Below, piece by piece: positions 15,859-25,573 of a stretch of DNA of 64,000 bases. Source of the stretch: Thalassotalea marina (lineage in GTDB: Bacteria > Pseudomonadota > Gammaproteobacteria > Enterobacterales > Alteromonadaceae); the NCBI RefSeq assembly GCF_014656435.1, contig NZ_BNCK01000001.1, positions 310,001 through 374,000 on the forward strand, read 5' to 3'. The notes beneath the pieces are model-generated. The model was not told the DNA's origin. It saw only the letters and a program-made list of their open reading frames with translations, and made no database searches. The stretch's first letter is position 1. Every line of letters starts with the position of its first letter. The translations under genes were made by a program, and so were the position numbers.

Positions 15859-18800
15859 ATGTTTAATAAGATTATTGATTGGTCTGTTAACAACAGACTG
15901 CTGGTGTTGATCGCTCTTTTTATCGCCATCGCCTGTGCCAGTATCGTCATCCCAAAACTTAATCTAGATGCTTTTCCTGACGTCACGAATGTGCAAGTGG
16001 CAGTGAACACCGAAGCGCCGGGTTTAGCTGCGGAAGAGGTTGAGCAGTTGATCACTTACCCTATTGAAGCGGTAATGTATGCCCTACCTGACGTTGAGCA
16101 AGTTAGGTCTATTTCTAAAACCGGTTTATCAGGCGTTACCGTGGTTTTTAAAGAAGGCACGGATATTTATTTTGCCAGACAACTGGTGTTTGAACGCTTA
16201 CAAGCTGCCAAAGAGTTGATCCCAGAAGGTGTTGGTACACCTGAAATGGGACCTAACACCTCAGGGCTTGGACAAGTGTTCCAATATTTGCTTATCGCCG
16301 ATAAAGACAGTGGTTACGACGCGATGGCATTAAGAAGCCTTAACGATTGGATTGTTAAATTGCTTGTTATGCCGGTTGATGGTGTCACTGATGTTTTATC
16401 GTTTGGCGGTGACGTTAAACAATACCAAGTTAATGTAGATCCTGCGCTGTTACTTTCTTATGAATTAACCCAAGAAGATGTAACTAACGCTCTCGAACGC
16501 AATAACGCCAATGTCGGTGGCTGGTATATGAACCGAGGTCAAGAGCAGCTAGTTATTCGCGGTACAGGCTGGTTTCAAAGTGGTGAGCAAGGTGTTGCTG
16601 ACATTAAACAGGTACCGATTAAAACGGTAGAGGGAACGGTCGTTACTGTTGCCGATATAGCAGAGGTCAAAATAGGCAGTGAGATTCGCCAAGGTGCAGT
16701 CACCATGACGCGCAGAGCGAGCAATGGAGACATAGAGCAATTAGGTGAGGTAGTTTCAGGTATCGTGCTTAAACGTATGGGATCTAACACTAAATCAACA
16801 ATCGATGGCATTAATAATCGTATTGCTATGATCAATCGTGCTTTACCACAAGGTGTTAGTTTTGAGCCCTTTTACGATCAAGCTGATTTAATCGAAAAGG
16901 CGGTTAATACCGTCGTTGATGCCTTGGCATTAGCATTTGTATTTATCTGCGTGGTGCTGGCGTTATTTTTGATGAACTTGAGAGCGACGTTTTTGGTGTT
17001 AATTTCTATCCCTATCTCGATAGGTTTTGCACTAATGTTAATGGCGTGGCTAGGCATTTCAGCCAACTTAATGTCACTGGGAGGAATCGCCGTTGCCATA
17101 GGCATGTTAGTGGACGGCTCAGTGGTGATGGTGGAAAACATGGTTAAGCATTTGAATCATCCTGACGACACTCATGAAAATCAAGTTAAAATGCGAGTAC
17201 CTGAAGACGATACCGACCCACATTGGGTTAGCCATGACGATCACGGTATAGAATTACGGCTTAAAATTGCGGGCAAAGAAGTTGCTCGCCCAGTGTTTTT
17301 TGCTGCCTCTATTATTTTAGTGGTGTTTACTCCTTTATTTAGTTTTGAAGGGGTAGAGGCCAAGTTATTCCAACCGATGGCGATCAGTATTATTTTAGCA
17401 ATCGTCTGTGCCATCGCAGTGGCTTTATTGGTGGTACCAGCACTGGCAACCTATCTGTTTAAAAATGGTGTTAAAGAAAAAGAGAGCTTTGTTTTAAAGC
17501 CGCTAGCCAAAGGGTATGAAAAAAGCTTAGCCATTGCCTTAAAACACCGCCTTGTTGTTGTTGGTAGCTCTATTGTTTTGGTGGTGTTTGCTTTAGCTAT
17601 TGTGCCCAAAATAGGAACAGAGTTTGTACCTGAGTTAGAAGAAGGCACCATCAATTTAAGGGTAACACTTGCGCCATCTTCAAGTTTAGACACTGCCTTA
17701 AAGGTAGCGCCAATCTTGGAAAACAAACTCATGGAGTTTCCTGAAGTCACTTATGCACTTAGTCGCATTGGTCGAGCTGAAATTGGTGGCGATCCAGAGC
17801 CAGTGAACAATATTGAAATTTACATTGGTCTTAAGCCAGTAGCGCAATGGTCAAGTGCTAGCAATCGTTATGAATTACAAAACTTGATGGAAGAAAAGTT
17901 ATCTGACTTTCCCGGCCTATTACTCAACTTTTCCCAGCCTATTGCTACTCGAGTGGATGAACTACTTTCAGGAGTAAAAGCACAACTTGCTATCAAATTG
18001 TTTGGCCCAGAACTCGATGTGCTTGCTGCCAAAGGGCAGGAAATAGAAAACGTAATAAAAACTGTCAGTGGTGCGCGTGATGTTGCATTAGAGCAAATCG
18101 CCGGTGAAGCGCAATTGGTGATCGCGCCGAACAGACAACAGTTGTCTCGTTTTGGCTTGTCGGTTGGCGATATCATGGACTTAGTTAGAGATGGCATTGG
18201 TGGTGTTGCTGCAGGGCAAATTATTAATGGCAATGAACGTTATGATATTTATGTGCGCATTGACCAAGAATTTCGCCAAAACCAAGAAGCCATTGCTGAT
18301 ATTCGTTTGCAATCACCCAGTGGTGCTTGGGTGCGCTTAGGTGATGTTGCGAGTGTTAGTTTTGAATCTGGGCCTCCTCAGGTTCGACGCGATGACGTTC
18401 AGCGCCGCGTGGTTATACAGGCTAATGTGCAAGGTCGTGATATGGGCAGTGTGGTTGCTGATATTCAACAAGCGATTGACAGCCAAGTTGATTTACCTGC
18501 GGGCTATTCCGTAGCGATTGGTGGGCAATTTGAAAGCCAGCAACGTGCGCAGCAACGTCTGGCAATTGTAGTGCCGCTGTCACTCGGTTTGATTGCCTTA
18601 TTACTGTATTTTGCCTTTGGCTCGGTCGGGCAAGCGTTATTGATCTTAGTGAATATTCCGCTCGCCATTATCGGTGGCATTTTTTCATTATATTTATCAG
18701 GTCAGTACTTATCTGTGCCCAGTTCGGTTGGCTTTATCACCTTGTTTGGTGTTGCCGTGTTAAATGGTGTAGTGATGGTTGAAAGTATTAATCAGCGAAT

Positions 18801-19059
18801 CAAAGATGGTATCCCAAGAGACGACGCGGTATTTCAAGGCGCCACTTCAAGATTAAGACCGGTTTTAATGACAGCAATTACCTCAGCATTGGGGTTGATC
18901 CCTATGTTAATGTCGAACGGCGTAGGTGCCGAAATTCAGCGGCCGCTTGCCAGTGTTATTGTGGGAGGATTAGTCACCGCTACCTTGCTGACCCTGTTTG
19001 TTTTACCTGTGTTATACACATGGTTTTCTCGCGGAAAAATTGCAGAAATTACGAGGTAA
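15859..19059 (+). CDS. Heavy-metal efflux RND pump (CzcA/CusA family)
   Basis: This 1066-residue inner-membrane proton/metal antiporter has the standard RND layout: a first helix (LLVLIALFIAIACASIVI), a porter domain, six helices, a second porter domain and six more helices. The HME-type helix-4 motif appears as IAIGMLVDGSVVMVENMVKHL (in CzcA DFGxxVDGxVVxxEN; here AIG replaces the first DFG residues). A His/Asp-rich insert DPHWVSHDDHGIE follows that helix. It pairs with the upstream adaptor. No outer-membrane CzcC/TolC-type channel gene is present in the cluster, so the partner must be encoded elsewhere. Confidence 0.93.
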   Translation: MFNKIIDWSVNNRLLVLIALFIAIACASIVIPKLNLDAFPDVTNVQVAVNTEAPGLAAEEVEQLITYPIEAVMYALPDVEQVRSISKTGLSGVTVVFKEGTDIYFARQLVFERLQAAKELIPEGVGTPEMGPNTSGLGQVFQYLLIADKDSGYDAMALRSLNDWIVKLLVMPVDGVTDVLSFGGDVKQYQVNVDPALLLSYELTQEDVTNALERNNANVGGWYMNRGQEQLVIRGTGWFQSGEQGVADIKQVPIKTVEGTVVTVADIAEVKIGSEIRQGAVTMTRRASNGDIEQLGEVVSGIVLKRMGSNTKSTIDGINNRIAMINRALPQGVSFEPFYDQADLIEKAVNTVVDALALAFVFICVVLALFLMNLRATFLVLISIPISIGFALMLMAWLGISANLMSLGGIAVAIGMLVDGSVVMVENMVKHLNHPDDTHENQVKMRVPEDDTDPHWVSHDDHGIELRLKIAGKEVARPVFFAASIILVVFTPLFSFEGVEAKLFQPMAISIILAIVCAIAVALLVVPALATYLFKNGVKEKESFVLKPLAKGYEKSLAIALKHRLVVVGSSIVLVVFALAIVPKIGTEFVPELEEGTINLRVTLAPSSSLDTALKVAPILENKLMEFPEVTYALSRIGRAEIGGDPEPVNNIEIYIGLKPVAQWSSASNRYELQNLMEEKLSDFPGLLLNFSQPIATRVDELLSGVKAQLAIKLFGPELDVLAAKGQEIENVIKTVSGARDVALEQIAGEAQLVIAPNRQQLSRFGLSVGDIMDLVRDGIGGVAAGQIINGNERYDIYVRIDQEFRQNQEAIADIRLQSPSGAWVRLGDVASVSFESGPPQVRRDDVQRRVVIQANVQGRDMGSVVADIQQAIDSQVDLPAGYSVAIGGQFESQQRAQQRLAIVVPLSLGLIALLLYFAFGSVGQALLILVNIPLAIIGGIFSLYLSGQYLSVPSSVGFITLFGVAVLNGVVMVESINQRIKDGIPRDDAVFQGATSRLRPVLMTAITSALGLIPMLMSNGVGAEIQRPLASVIVGGLVTATLLTLFVLPVLYTWFSRGKIAEITR

Positions 19060-19072
19060 AGGTTATAGCAAA

Positions 19073-19095
19073 GCCTACTTCACTTTGGAGTAGGC
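19073..19095 (+). terminator. Hairpin after RND pump gene
   Basis: GCCTACT and AGTAGGC form a 7-bp stem with a 9-nt loop, 14 bp after the pump stop codon. There is no T tract, so intrinsic termination is doubtful. Confidence 0.35.
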
Positions 19096-19305
19096 ACACA
19101 TTAGATATTGGCACATGCCAAGCTAAACAATTATTGCTAGCTGCTGATTATTTTAAATTGCTTACTTACTTTGGTGTTATCGACTCATAATGAGCCTATT
19201 GCCTTTTAAAATAACTTAATTGTAGCCTTTGAGATTAAACGTAATAAAGAACAATATTTCAGTTAATGCTAAACATTAAATAGCAAAAAAGAAGGAAGAT
19301 TAGAT

Positions 19306-20196
19306 ATGTCAAATGTCCATCACCATCATCATTCACACGATGGAAAACTATCATTGGCTGTTTTTATAAATATCTTATTGACCATAGCACAGGTCATAGG
19401 TGGATTGGTCTCTGGAAGTTTGTCGTTAATTGCTGATGCATTACATAATCTTAGTGATGCTGGTGCTATTTTGATCGCCATGATAGCTCGCAAAATCGCT
19501 AGAAAATCAGCGAATAGTGAGATGACCTTTGGTTACCAAAGGGCAGAAATTATCGGGGCTTTAATTAACAGTACGACCCTGATATTAATCGGTTTGTATT
19601 TGATTTATGAAGCCTTTAGCAAATTTATAAATCCTGAATCTATTGATGGTTGGATTGTTGTGTGGATAGCAGGAATTGCTCTGGTTATTGATGTCTTGAC
19701 TGCAGTGCTAACTTATAAATCAGGAGCAAAAGATAATCTAAACTTAAAAGCCGCGTTTATCCATAACATCTCAGATGCATTGGCGTCGGTAGTGGTTATT
19801 ATATCTGGCACGCTTATTATTTTATATCAATGGTATATCGTGGATTTAATAGCGACAATTGGCATTTCTGTTTACGTTATTTATCACGGCATAGTTTTAG
19901 CCAAACAGACCATCAGGATATTGATGCAGGCAACACCTGTAAATATTGATATTGAACAGCTTACAAAAGACATTGAACAGCTAGATATGGTTGATAAAGT
20001 TCAACATATACATGTTTGGCAGCTTGATGATAAGAGCATTTACTTGGAGGCGTCGATTAATTTAAAAACAGAAGTCATTCAAGATTTATCGCCGATTAAA
20101 CAGTTTTTAGCTCAACATTATGGAATTAATCATGCGACCTTGGAAACAGTGACAGGGAGTAGCTTGTTTAACAGAGGTTGTTATGAACCAGAGTAA
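19306..20196 (+). CDS. Cation diffusion facilitator (CzcD/ZitB-like) metal exporter
   Basis: This 296-residue CDF protein starts with a His-rich cytoplasmic tag (MSNVHHHHHSHDGK), has six membrane helices and two HxxxD-type sites in DALHNLSDAGAI and HNISDALAS, and ends in a cytoplasmic metal-binding domain with VQHIHVWQLDDKSIYLEA. It exports Zn(II), Co(II) or similar ions from the cytosol to the periplasm, where the adjacent RND system could take over. AAGAAGGAAG upstream supports the ATG. It has its own 246-bp upstream gap, so it is probably separately transcribed. Confidence 0.93.
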   Translation: MSNVHHHHHSHDGKLSLAVFINILLTIAQVIGGLVSGSLSLIADALHNLSDAGAILIAMIARKIARKSANSEMTFGYQRAEIIGALINSTTLILIGLYLIYEAFSKFINPESIDGWIVVWIAGIALVIDVLTAVLTYKSGAKDNLNLKAAFIHNISDALASVVVIISGTLIILYQWYIVDLIATIGISVYVIYHGIVLAKQTIRILMQATPVNIDIEQLTKDIEQLDMVDKVQHIHVWQLDDKSIYLEASINLKTEVIQDLSPIKQFLAQHYGINHATLETVTGSSLFNRGCYEPE

Positions 20197-20347
20197 ACAT
20201 CCTGTAAAAGCGTCTTAGAGCAAGTGCCTGATAAATTTGTTATAGGTCTTCTTTTTACTCTTTCTGGCTTATTGATGCTTAATCACCGCATGATTTTTAT
20301 CAAAAATCCGTTTATTATCGAGCAATGCATTTTAAAGTTGTTGTTCC

Positions 20348-23300
20348 ATGAAGCCTAGGTTAACTACTGAATATCAAGTTGTAACACGCTATACCTTATC
20401 TATATTTGGTGTGTTTATTGCCATTATGTTGGTTTCGTTGATGTTGGCGAGTTATCGCTATTACGAAGAATTAGCGTCTTTTGAAAACAGCGAGAATAAA
20501 CAACTAGTCCACCAAGCGAAAATACTTAACAAGTCGTTACAACAAACGGTTGATTCACTTACCGCTATTCAGTCATTTGCGAGCTATTATCTTAACTTCG
20601 CTGATGAACAACGTGTCACCTTGCCTAAGTTTAATCAGGACGGTGACAAATATTTTTTAAATTTTGAGCGTCGCGATATTATTGAACAGCGTCATCATCT
20701 GAGCGTTAATATTACTGGCCAAGGGCAATTTGACCAGCTAGATGCACAAGCTCAAAAAGAGTTATCTATGACATTTGCATTAACTCCCGCATTTATTAGT
20801 GCTCAGGGCGTTAATGGTATGGCTAAGTGGTTTTATTACGTATCCATGAAGCAGTTTGTTGGTATTTATCCATGGATTGGCCGTAAACACTGGCAGTATT
20901 CCAAATCTTTAATTAATTCAGAGCAAATTCATAAGTTGGCACGCATGAATCATGACGATTCACATGTTGTGTGGTCACAACCACAAATGAGTGCGTCAGC
21001 TAATAGCTTATATACCTCAGCCTCGGCAGGTGTTTACCGAGATGAGACATTTGTTGGTGCCGCTGTCATTAATATCGACTTGGCAAAGTTGCATGACGCA
21101 TTATCACTAGATGACAGTAACAGTTATCACTATGTGTTACTCAATGAGCGAGAAAATGTGTTGTTGCACAAGTTTCGAAATAGTGTTGCGATAAATTCGC
21201 CTTTACAGTGGCAACAATTAGCACCACCTGAGTTAAGCGAATTGCGGCTTTTTACCGGCAATAATCAACCGCTTTCTTTTAAGCACAATGACTATTTAGT
21301 GTTGCAGCAAACGTTAAATACAACAGGTTGGAAACTGATTAAATACAAGCCTTATGAGGATTTTGTTGAACCAATTTTCGAACGATTCATGTGGCTATTT
21401 TCGTTACTTTCTTTTGGCTTATTGTCTTTGTTAAGCATCATCTACTTTGTAACACGAAAAACGTTTATTAAACCAACAGAAGCCTTTATTAGTCATATTG
21501 CATATAGTGCTCAGGGCGATCATGGCAAAATAACTGCGCCAATTGGCTGGCGTCAATGGTTTGATATTGTTGGTGATATCTTTAGCCAAAACCGTAGTTT
21601 ACTTCAGCAACTACGTGATCAAAATAATGTACTCGATATGCGAGTGAACGAGAAAACGCAGGCACTTTTAGAGAAAAGTCGCCAACACCAGCATGATTAC
21701 GCCATTTTGCGCTCGGTAATGAACGCAATTCCTGATTATCTGATCTTTAATGATTCAAATGGTCACCTAATTGGCTGTAATTTGGCTTTTGAACGTTTTG
21801 TTAATTTAGCCGAAGTGCAAATGTTAGGGCAAAAAGCGGGCGATCTCATTAACAATGAATTGGGTCGGGCGCTAAAACAAGCGATTTCGGGCGATGATGT
21901 TAAAGAAAGCCACCATGGTATTTTTAAGGTAGTTGCAACGGTAGATAATACCTATGAGTTGTTCTCTTCTGAGTTTTATAACGAGGAGCGACAAATTTTA
22001 GGTACTATTGTGGTTATCCGTGATGTTACCTCGCAATATGCCGTTAATGCGGCATTGGCAAAAGCAAAAGAGCAGGCAGAACTTGCTAACCAAGCAAAAA
22101 GTCAGTTTTTGGCTAATATGAGTCATGAAATTCGCACCCCAATCAATGCTATTCAAGGGATGCACACATTGTTAGATAAAACAGGGCTCACCAGTCAACA
22201 AAAGCAACATATTTCGCATGCTCAAGACGCCTCTGATGCACTGTTACATTTAGTAGATGAATTGCTAGATCTTGCCAAAATTGAATCAGGCAATATGAAG
22301 ATGGTTGAAGATAGCTGCAGTTTAGATCAAATCATCAATCGAGCGATAAAACTTAACTCGGATGCCATTCATGCCAAAAATTTAGCATTAGATGTTGTAA
22401 TAGATGCACAGGTGCCTGCTCTTGTTTTAACTGACGACATGCGTTTAGTGCAAGTGGTTAGTAACTTACTCAATAATGCCGCTAAATTCACTCACCAAGG
22501 TAAAATTTCTATCAAGCTCGATGTGATCGCTAAAGGTGGAGAGGAGACTCTTGTTAGGTTTAGTGTTAAAGATACCGGTATTGGAATAGCAAAAAACAAG
22601 CAAGAAAAACTTTTTGAAGCTTTTATGCAAGCAGACGAGTCAATGACTCGTGAGTACGGCGGTTCAGGGCTTGGTTTATCTATTTGTCAGCGTATTATTA
22701 ATATACTTGGCGGTGAGATAAAACTTAAAAGCGACAGTGGTCAAGGTGCTGAATTTAGTTTTGTTTTACCGTTTATTGAGCCGATAGAAGATGATACTAA
22801 CCGTTTCAAAGAGTCATATCAGGTTATTAGTATTGGAGAGCAGTTACCAGCGCCATTTATCAAGCTAATTGAAAACTTACATTATCAGTATTTACATATT
22901 GCTGAATTATCTGACGTTAACGATATAAATAGTGAATTGCCGAGTTTAGTTTTTGTTCATACGGCACAAGTGAATGACAGATACTGCGCTATTATTGCTA
23001 ATCATGTGTGTCAATCAATGGAGCAATGTAGCCATTGTCATTTGGCTATCGTGCAGAGCAAATATGATGATAGTGACAGTGACAAGTTTATGCTGCTTGA
23101 GCAATATAACTTGCCATATACCGTTTGTGAGCTTCCTTTGTATCGTTACAGTCTCTATCAAGCCATAACGGCATTATCTGCAAGGAGAGACGTTACTATT
23201 AAGGGAGCATGTTCAAACTCTCAATCTTGTTCAGAAGTCATTGCTGAGCAGGTAACAGAAGATTTAACTAATATTCAAGTTTTATTGGTTGAAGATAACC

Positions 23301-23641
23301 TGGTTAATCAGTTGGTGGCCAAAGAACTGTTAAAGGCGCTGGGCGCTCAGGTGACCGTTGCTGAAAATGGTAAAGTTGCCATAACATTACTTGAACAGCA
23401 ATCGTTTGACGTGGTGTTAATGGATATTCAAATGCCGGTAATGGATGGTTTGTCCGCGACAAAATATATTCGAGAAAAAATGTCATTAACTGAATTACCG
23501 ATCATTGCGATGACAGCTCATGCTCGTAATGAAGACAGAGAAAGCAGTTTTGAAGCTGGCATGAATTTACATGTTGCCAAGCCTGTTAAAGGTGATGTGT
23601 TACGCGACAGTATTTTATCTGTTTTGGTCAAAAAAATGTAA
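20348..23641 (+). CDS. Hybrid sensor histidine kinase/response regulator
   Basis: This 1097-residue protein has a membrane helix at about 15-38, a large periplasmic sensor region of the Cache kind up to a second helix at about 345-367, a PAS-like domain (about 455-560), a HisKA domain with His near residue 590 (FLANMSHEIRTPINA), a HATPase domain (NLLNNAAKFTHQG, DTGIGI, GGSGLGLSI) and a C-terminal receiver domain with Asp near 1025 (VLMDIQMPVMDG). No Hpt domain is present, so phosphotransfer needs a separate partner. The segment about 815-960 may be a degenerate receiver-like domain. No cognate regulator is adjacent. Confidence 0.92.
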   Translation: MKPRLTTEYQVVTRYTLSIFGVFIAIMLVSLMLASYRYYEELASFENSENKQLVHQAKILNKSLQQTVDSLTAIQSFASYYLNFADEQRVTLPKFNQDGDKYFLNFERRDIIEQRHHLSVNITGQGQFDQLDAQAQKELSMTFALTPAFISAQGVNGMAKWFYYVSMKQFVGIYPWIGRKHWQYSKSLINSEQIHKLARMNHDDSHVVWSQPQMSASANSLYTSASAGVYRDETFVGAAVINIDLAKLHDALSLDDSNSYHYVLLNERENVLLHKFRNSVAINSPLQWQQLAPPELSELRLFTGNNQPLSFKHNDYLVLQQTLNTTGWKLIKYKPYEDFVEPIFERFMWLFSLLSFGLLSLLSIIYFVTRKTFIKPTEAFISHIAYSAQGDHGKITAPIGWRQWFDIVGDIFSQNRSLLQQLRDQNNVLDMRVNEKTQALLEKSRQHQHDYAILRSVMNAIPDYLIFNDSNGHLIGCNLAFERFVNLAEVQMLGQKAGDLINNELGRALKQAISGDDVKESHHGIFKVVATVDNTYELFSSEFYNEERQILGTIVVIRDVTSQYAVNAALAKAKEQAELANQAKSQFLANMSHEIRTPINAIQGMHTLLDKTGLTSQQKQHISHAQDASDALLHLVDELLDLAKIESGNMKMVEDSCSLDQIINRAIKLNSDAIHAKNLALDVVIDAQVPALVLTDDMRLVQVVSNLLNNAAKFTHQGKISIKLDVIAKGGEETLVRFSVKDTGIGIAKNKQEKLFEAFMQADESMTREYGGSGLGLSICQRIINILGGEIKLKSDSGQGAEFSFVLPFIEPIEDDTNRFKESYQVISIGEQLPAPFIKLIENLHYQYLHIAELSDVNDINSELPSLVFVHTAQVNDRYCAIIANHVCQSMEQCSHCHLAIVQSKYDDSDSDKFMLLEQYNLPYTVCELPLYRYSLYQAITALSARRDVTIKGACSNSQSCSEVIAEQVTEDLTNIQVLLVEDNLVNQLVAKELLKALGAQVTVAENGKVAITLLEQQSFDVVLMDIQMPVMDGLSATKYIREKMSLTELPIIAMTAHARNEDRESSFEAGMNLHVAKPVKGDVLRDSILSVLVKKM

Positions 23642-23709
23642 ACAGCCTGTCTCTTAAATGACATATTTTGTTTTTAGTCTGGTTTAAACCAGCTCAATAA
23701 GAAAACACA

Positions 23710-24516
23710 ATGTCGAATGTCAATTTACCAGAAAAAATTACTGCTCATGCCGTTTGGATTTCTGATGTACATCTTGGTTATAAAGATTGTAAAGCAGAAT
23801 ACCTTTTGTCTTTTTTAGACCGACTCGAATGTGACACTTTATATCTCGTTGGTGATATTATCGATGTTTGGTCTTTGAGTCGTCGGTTTTATTGGCCAGT
23901 TGCTCATAATAAAGTGATCAGCAAAATCATGAAAATGGCAAAAAAGAAGTGTCGCGTTATCTATATCCCGGGAAATCATGACGTAAACTTTAGAGAGTTT
24001 ATTGGTGAAAAGTTTGGTGCTGTTGAGGTGCATAAACAATACATTCACCAAACTAAAGATAATCGTCGTATGTTAGTGATGCATGGTGATGAATTGGATA
24101 ATGTTATTCGATTTAGTCGTATTAACCGCATTGTTGGTGATAGTGCATATGACTTTCTTTTGTTTTTAAACCGCTGGACTAACTTTTTTCGTAAACGCTT
24201 AGGTTATGGTTATTGGTCTTTAGCTAAATATCTAAAAGTACGTGTAAAAAAGGCAAAGTCTGCCATTACCCTATTTGAAGATGCTGCCATTGATATGGCA
24301 AAGAAACGCGGCTTAGATGGCGTGATATGTGGTCATATTCATCATCCACATATTAGAGAGAAAGACGGTATTTTATATTGCAACGATGGCGACTGGATTG
24401 AAAACTGCACCTTTATGATAGAAACCAACACAGGGCGTTTGGAAATCATGCATTGGTCGGATCAAATGTCATCGGCGCAAGTAATCCAATTAGATGAAGT
24501 AAAGCGTTTAGCCTAG
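23710..24516 (+). CDS. LpxH-like metallophosphoesterase (UDP-2,3-diacylglucosamine diphosphatase family)
   Basis: This 268-residue calcineurin-like phosphoesterase contains the metal-binding motifs SDVHLGYKD, GDIIDVWSLSRR, GNHDVNFR, MHGDELD and GHIHHPH. It has no signal peptide. The family includes the lipid A pathway enzyme LpxH and its LpxH2-like paralogues; length and the RRFYWP insert fit the paralogous LpxH2 type better than canonical LpxH of about 240 residues. The exact substrate is uncertain. It is convergent with, and overlaps by 4 nt, the MarR-type gene. Confidence 0.85.
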   Translation: MSNVNLPEKITAHAVWISDVHLGYKDCKAEYLLSFLDRLECDTLYLVGDIIDVWSLSRRFYWPVAHNKVISKIMKMAKKKCRVIYIPGNHDVNFREFIGEKFGAVEVHKQYIHQTKDNRRMLVMHGDELDNVIRFSRINRIVGDSAYDFLLFLNRWTNFFRKRLGYGYWSLAKYLKVRVKKAKSAITLFEDAAIDMAKKRGLDGVICGHIHHPHIREKDGILYCNDGDWIENCTFMIETNTGRLEIMHWSDQMSSAQVIQLDEVKRLA

Positions 24517-24962
24517 TGATTTAGGCTGTTGGCGTGTGCCTGCAATTTCTCTAAAAGCTTAACCATGGTGGCTTGCTCTTTTGGAGAAAGCGCAGACAAA
24601 ATTTCCTGCTCTTGCGCAAGAACAAGCGGTGCGATGTCTTGCATCAAATTTTGCCCTGTATCAGACAATGAAAGCAACGACGCGCGTTTATCTTGTGTAT
24701 CTTCTCTGCGCAGAATCAAGCCCCTTTCAACAAGTGACTTTATTGCCCTGCTGGTTGGCATTTTGTCTAAGTCGCATTGTTCACCTATTTGGCTAGCATT
24801 TAAGGCTTCTTGGTTATTTAAGGTGGCCAACACTCGCCATTCTTGTCGGCTCAACTGGTATTTACCACCATAAACTTGAGCAATACAATTACTTACTGTC
24901 GCTTGTAACTGCGAGAGTTGATAAGGAAAAAATAAACTAAGATCAATGATAGCTTTTTTCAT
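24513..24962 (-). CDS. MarR-family transcriptional regulator
   Basis: ATG 24962 (MKKAIIDLSLFF...) is chosen over the upstream frame extension to 25031, whose extra residues (MTSTMFLHTLC...) do not look like a MarR N terminus. The 149-residue product has the winged-helix signature LSRQEWRVLATLNNQEAL, with recognition helix region DKMPTSRAIKSLVERGLI and wing RREDTQDKRASLLSLSDTG. Such proteins are ligand- or redox-responsive repressors. Its target is unknown; it has a 611-bp upstream gap with several inverted repeats. Confidence 0.9.
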   Translation of the reverse strand: MKKAIIDLSLFFPYQLSQLQATVSNCIAQVYGGKYQLSRQEWRVLATLNNQEALNASQIGEQCDLDKMPTSRAIKSLVERGLILRREDTQDKRASLLSLSDTGQNLMQDIAPLVLAQEQEILSALSPKEQATMVKLLEKLQAHANSLNH

Positions 24963-25028
24963 TGGTTGAAATATTGCCAGATAATAAAGTCGGACCGAGC
25001 ACAGGGTATGTAAAAACATCGTAGAGGT

Positions 25029-25061
25029 CAAGCAGGCTCTAGGGAGAACAGAGCCTGCTTG
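25029..25061. repeat. Perfect 12-bp inverted repeat upstream of marR
   Basis: CAAGCAGGCTCT and AGAGCCTGCTTG flank a 9-nt loop. No T tract follows on either strand. It could be an mRNA leader hairpin, a regulator site or part of a structured RNA. Confidence 0.6.
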
Positions 25062-25534
25062 GTAAACAGCATCGTTTTGAGTAAATTAATAAGCGCACCA
25101 ACACCCCTGTAACTGCACCACTACTAATTCAACCAAGTTAGACAACACTGTTTAAACTGGTGTTCTGGGCTGGTCTACCCGGAACCCTTTAAGATTAGCA
25201 AACTTATGCTTAAAAAACACACCTTTAAATTAAATATTTGTTGCAATTGATAATTTTTGGATTTGTTTTTGTAAAAAATATGTTACGTGTTTCGTTTTGA
25301 AGGCTTCAGTTTGTAACTATGGCGAAACTTTTGTGCAATTGTAAGGTTGTTTAGCTTGTTTTGTCGTCAGTTTGACGAAACGAAGTTTAATGAAGGTTTT
25401 TGTTGGTTTTGTTTTGCGTTAAGTTTCCAGTGTAGTTTGTTTTATTTTGTTAGCTCCTTGCGTTGAACACTTGGCCTAAGCGATATAACACTACTTTTCT
25501 GCTATTGATTTAATTGATTCGTGCAACATTTGTT

Positions 25535-25557
25535 TGCAGCTCAATAATTGAGCTGCA
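25535..25557 (-). terminator. Hairpin at the 3' end of the chemoreceptor gene
   Basis: TGCAGCTCAAT-A-ATTGAGCTGCA is an 11-1-11 perfect dyad 17 bp past the chemoreceptor stop. The position fits a terminator, though only AAACAAAT follows on the minus strand instead of a U tract. Confidence 0.5.
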
Positions 25558-25573
25558 TTTAAAATTAGCGTAA

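Larger units (their letters stand above)
24963..25573. other. 611-bp gene-free gap with four hairpins
   Basis: No credible gene is seen between the MarR gene and the chemoreceptor gene. It contains four inverted repeats: CAAGCAGGCTCT/AGAGCCTGCTTG (25029-25061), GTTCTGGG/CCCGGAAC (25162-25185, one G-U pair), TCGTCA/TGACGA (25364-25378) and TGCAGCTCAAT/ATTGAGCTGCA (25535-25557). The part 25070-25200 is relatively C- and A-rich on the plus strand, and 25240-25460 is T- and G-rich, unlike neighbouring coding sequence. Confidence 0.6.

Noticed and set aside
16575-18233. Several antisense open frames within the RND pump gene
   Set aside because: Long high-complexity pump gene readily gives reverse-frame openings; none has a start signal or family.
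24529-24873. Open frames antisense to the MarR gene
   Set aside because: Shadow frames of the MarR coding sequence with no recognisable domain.
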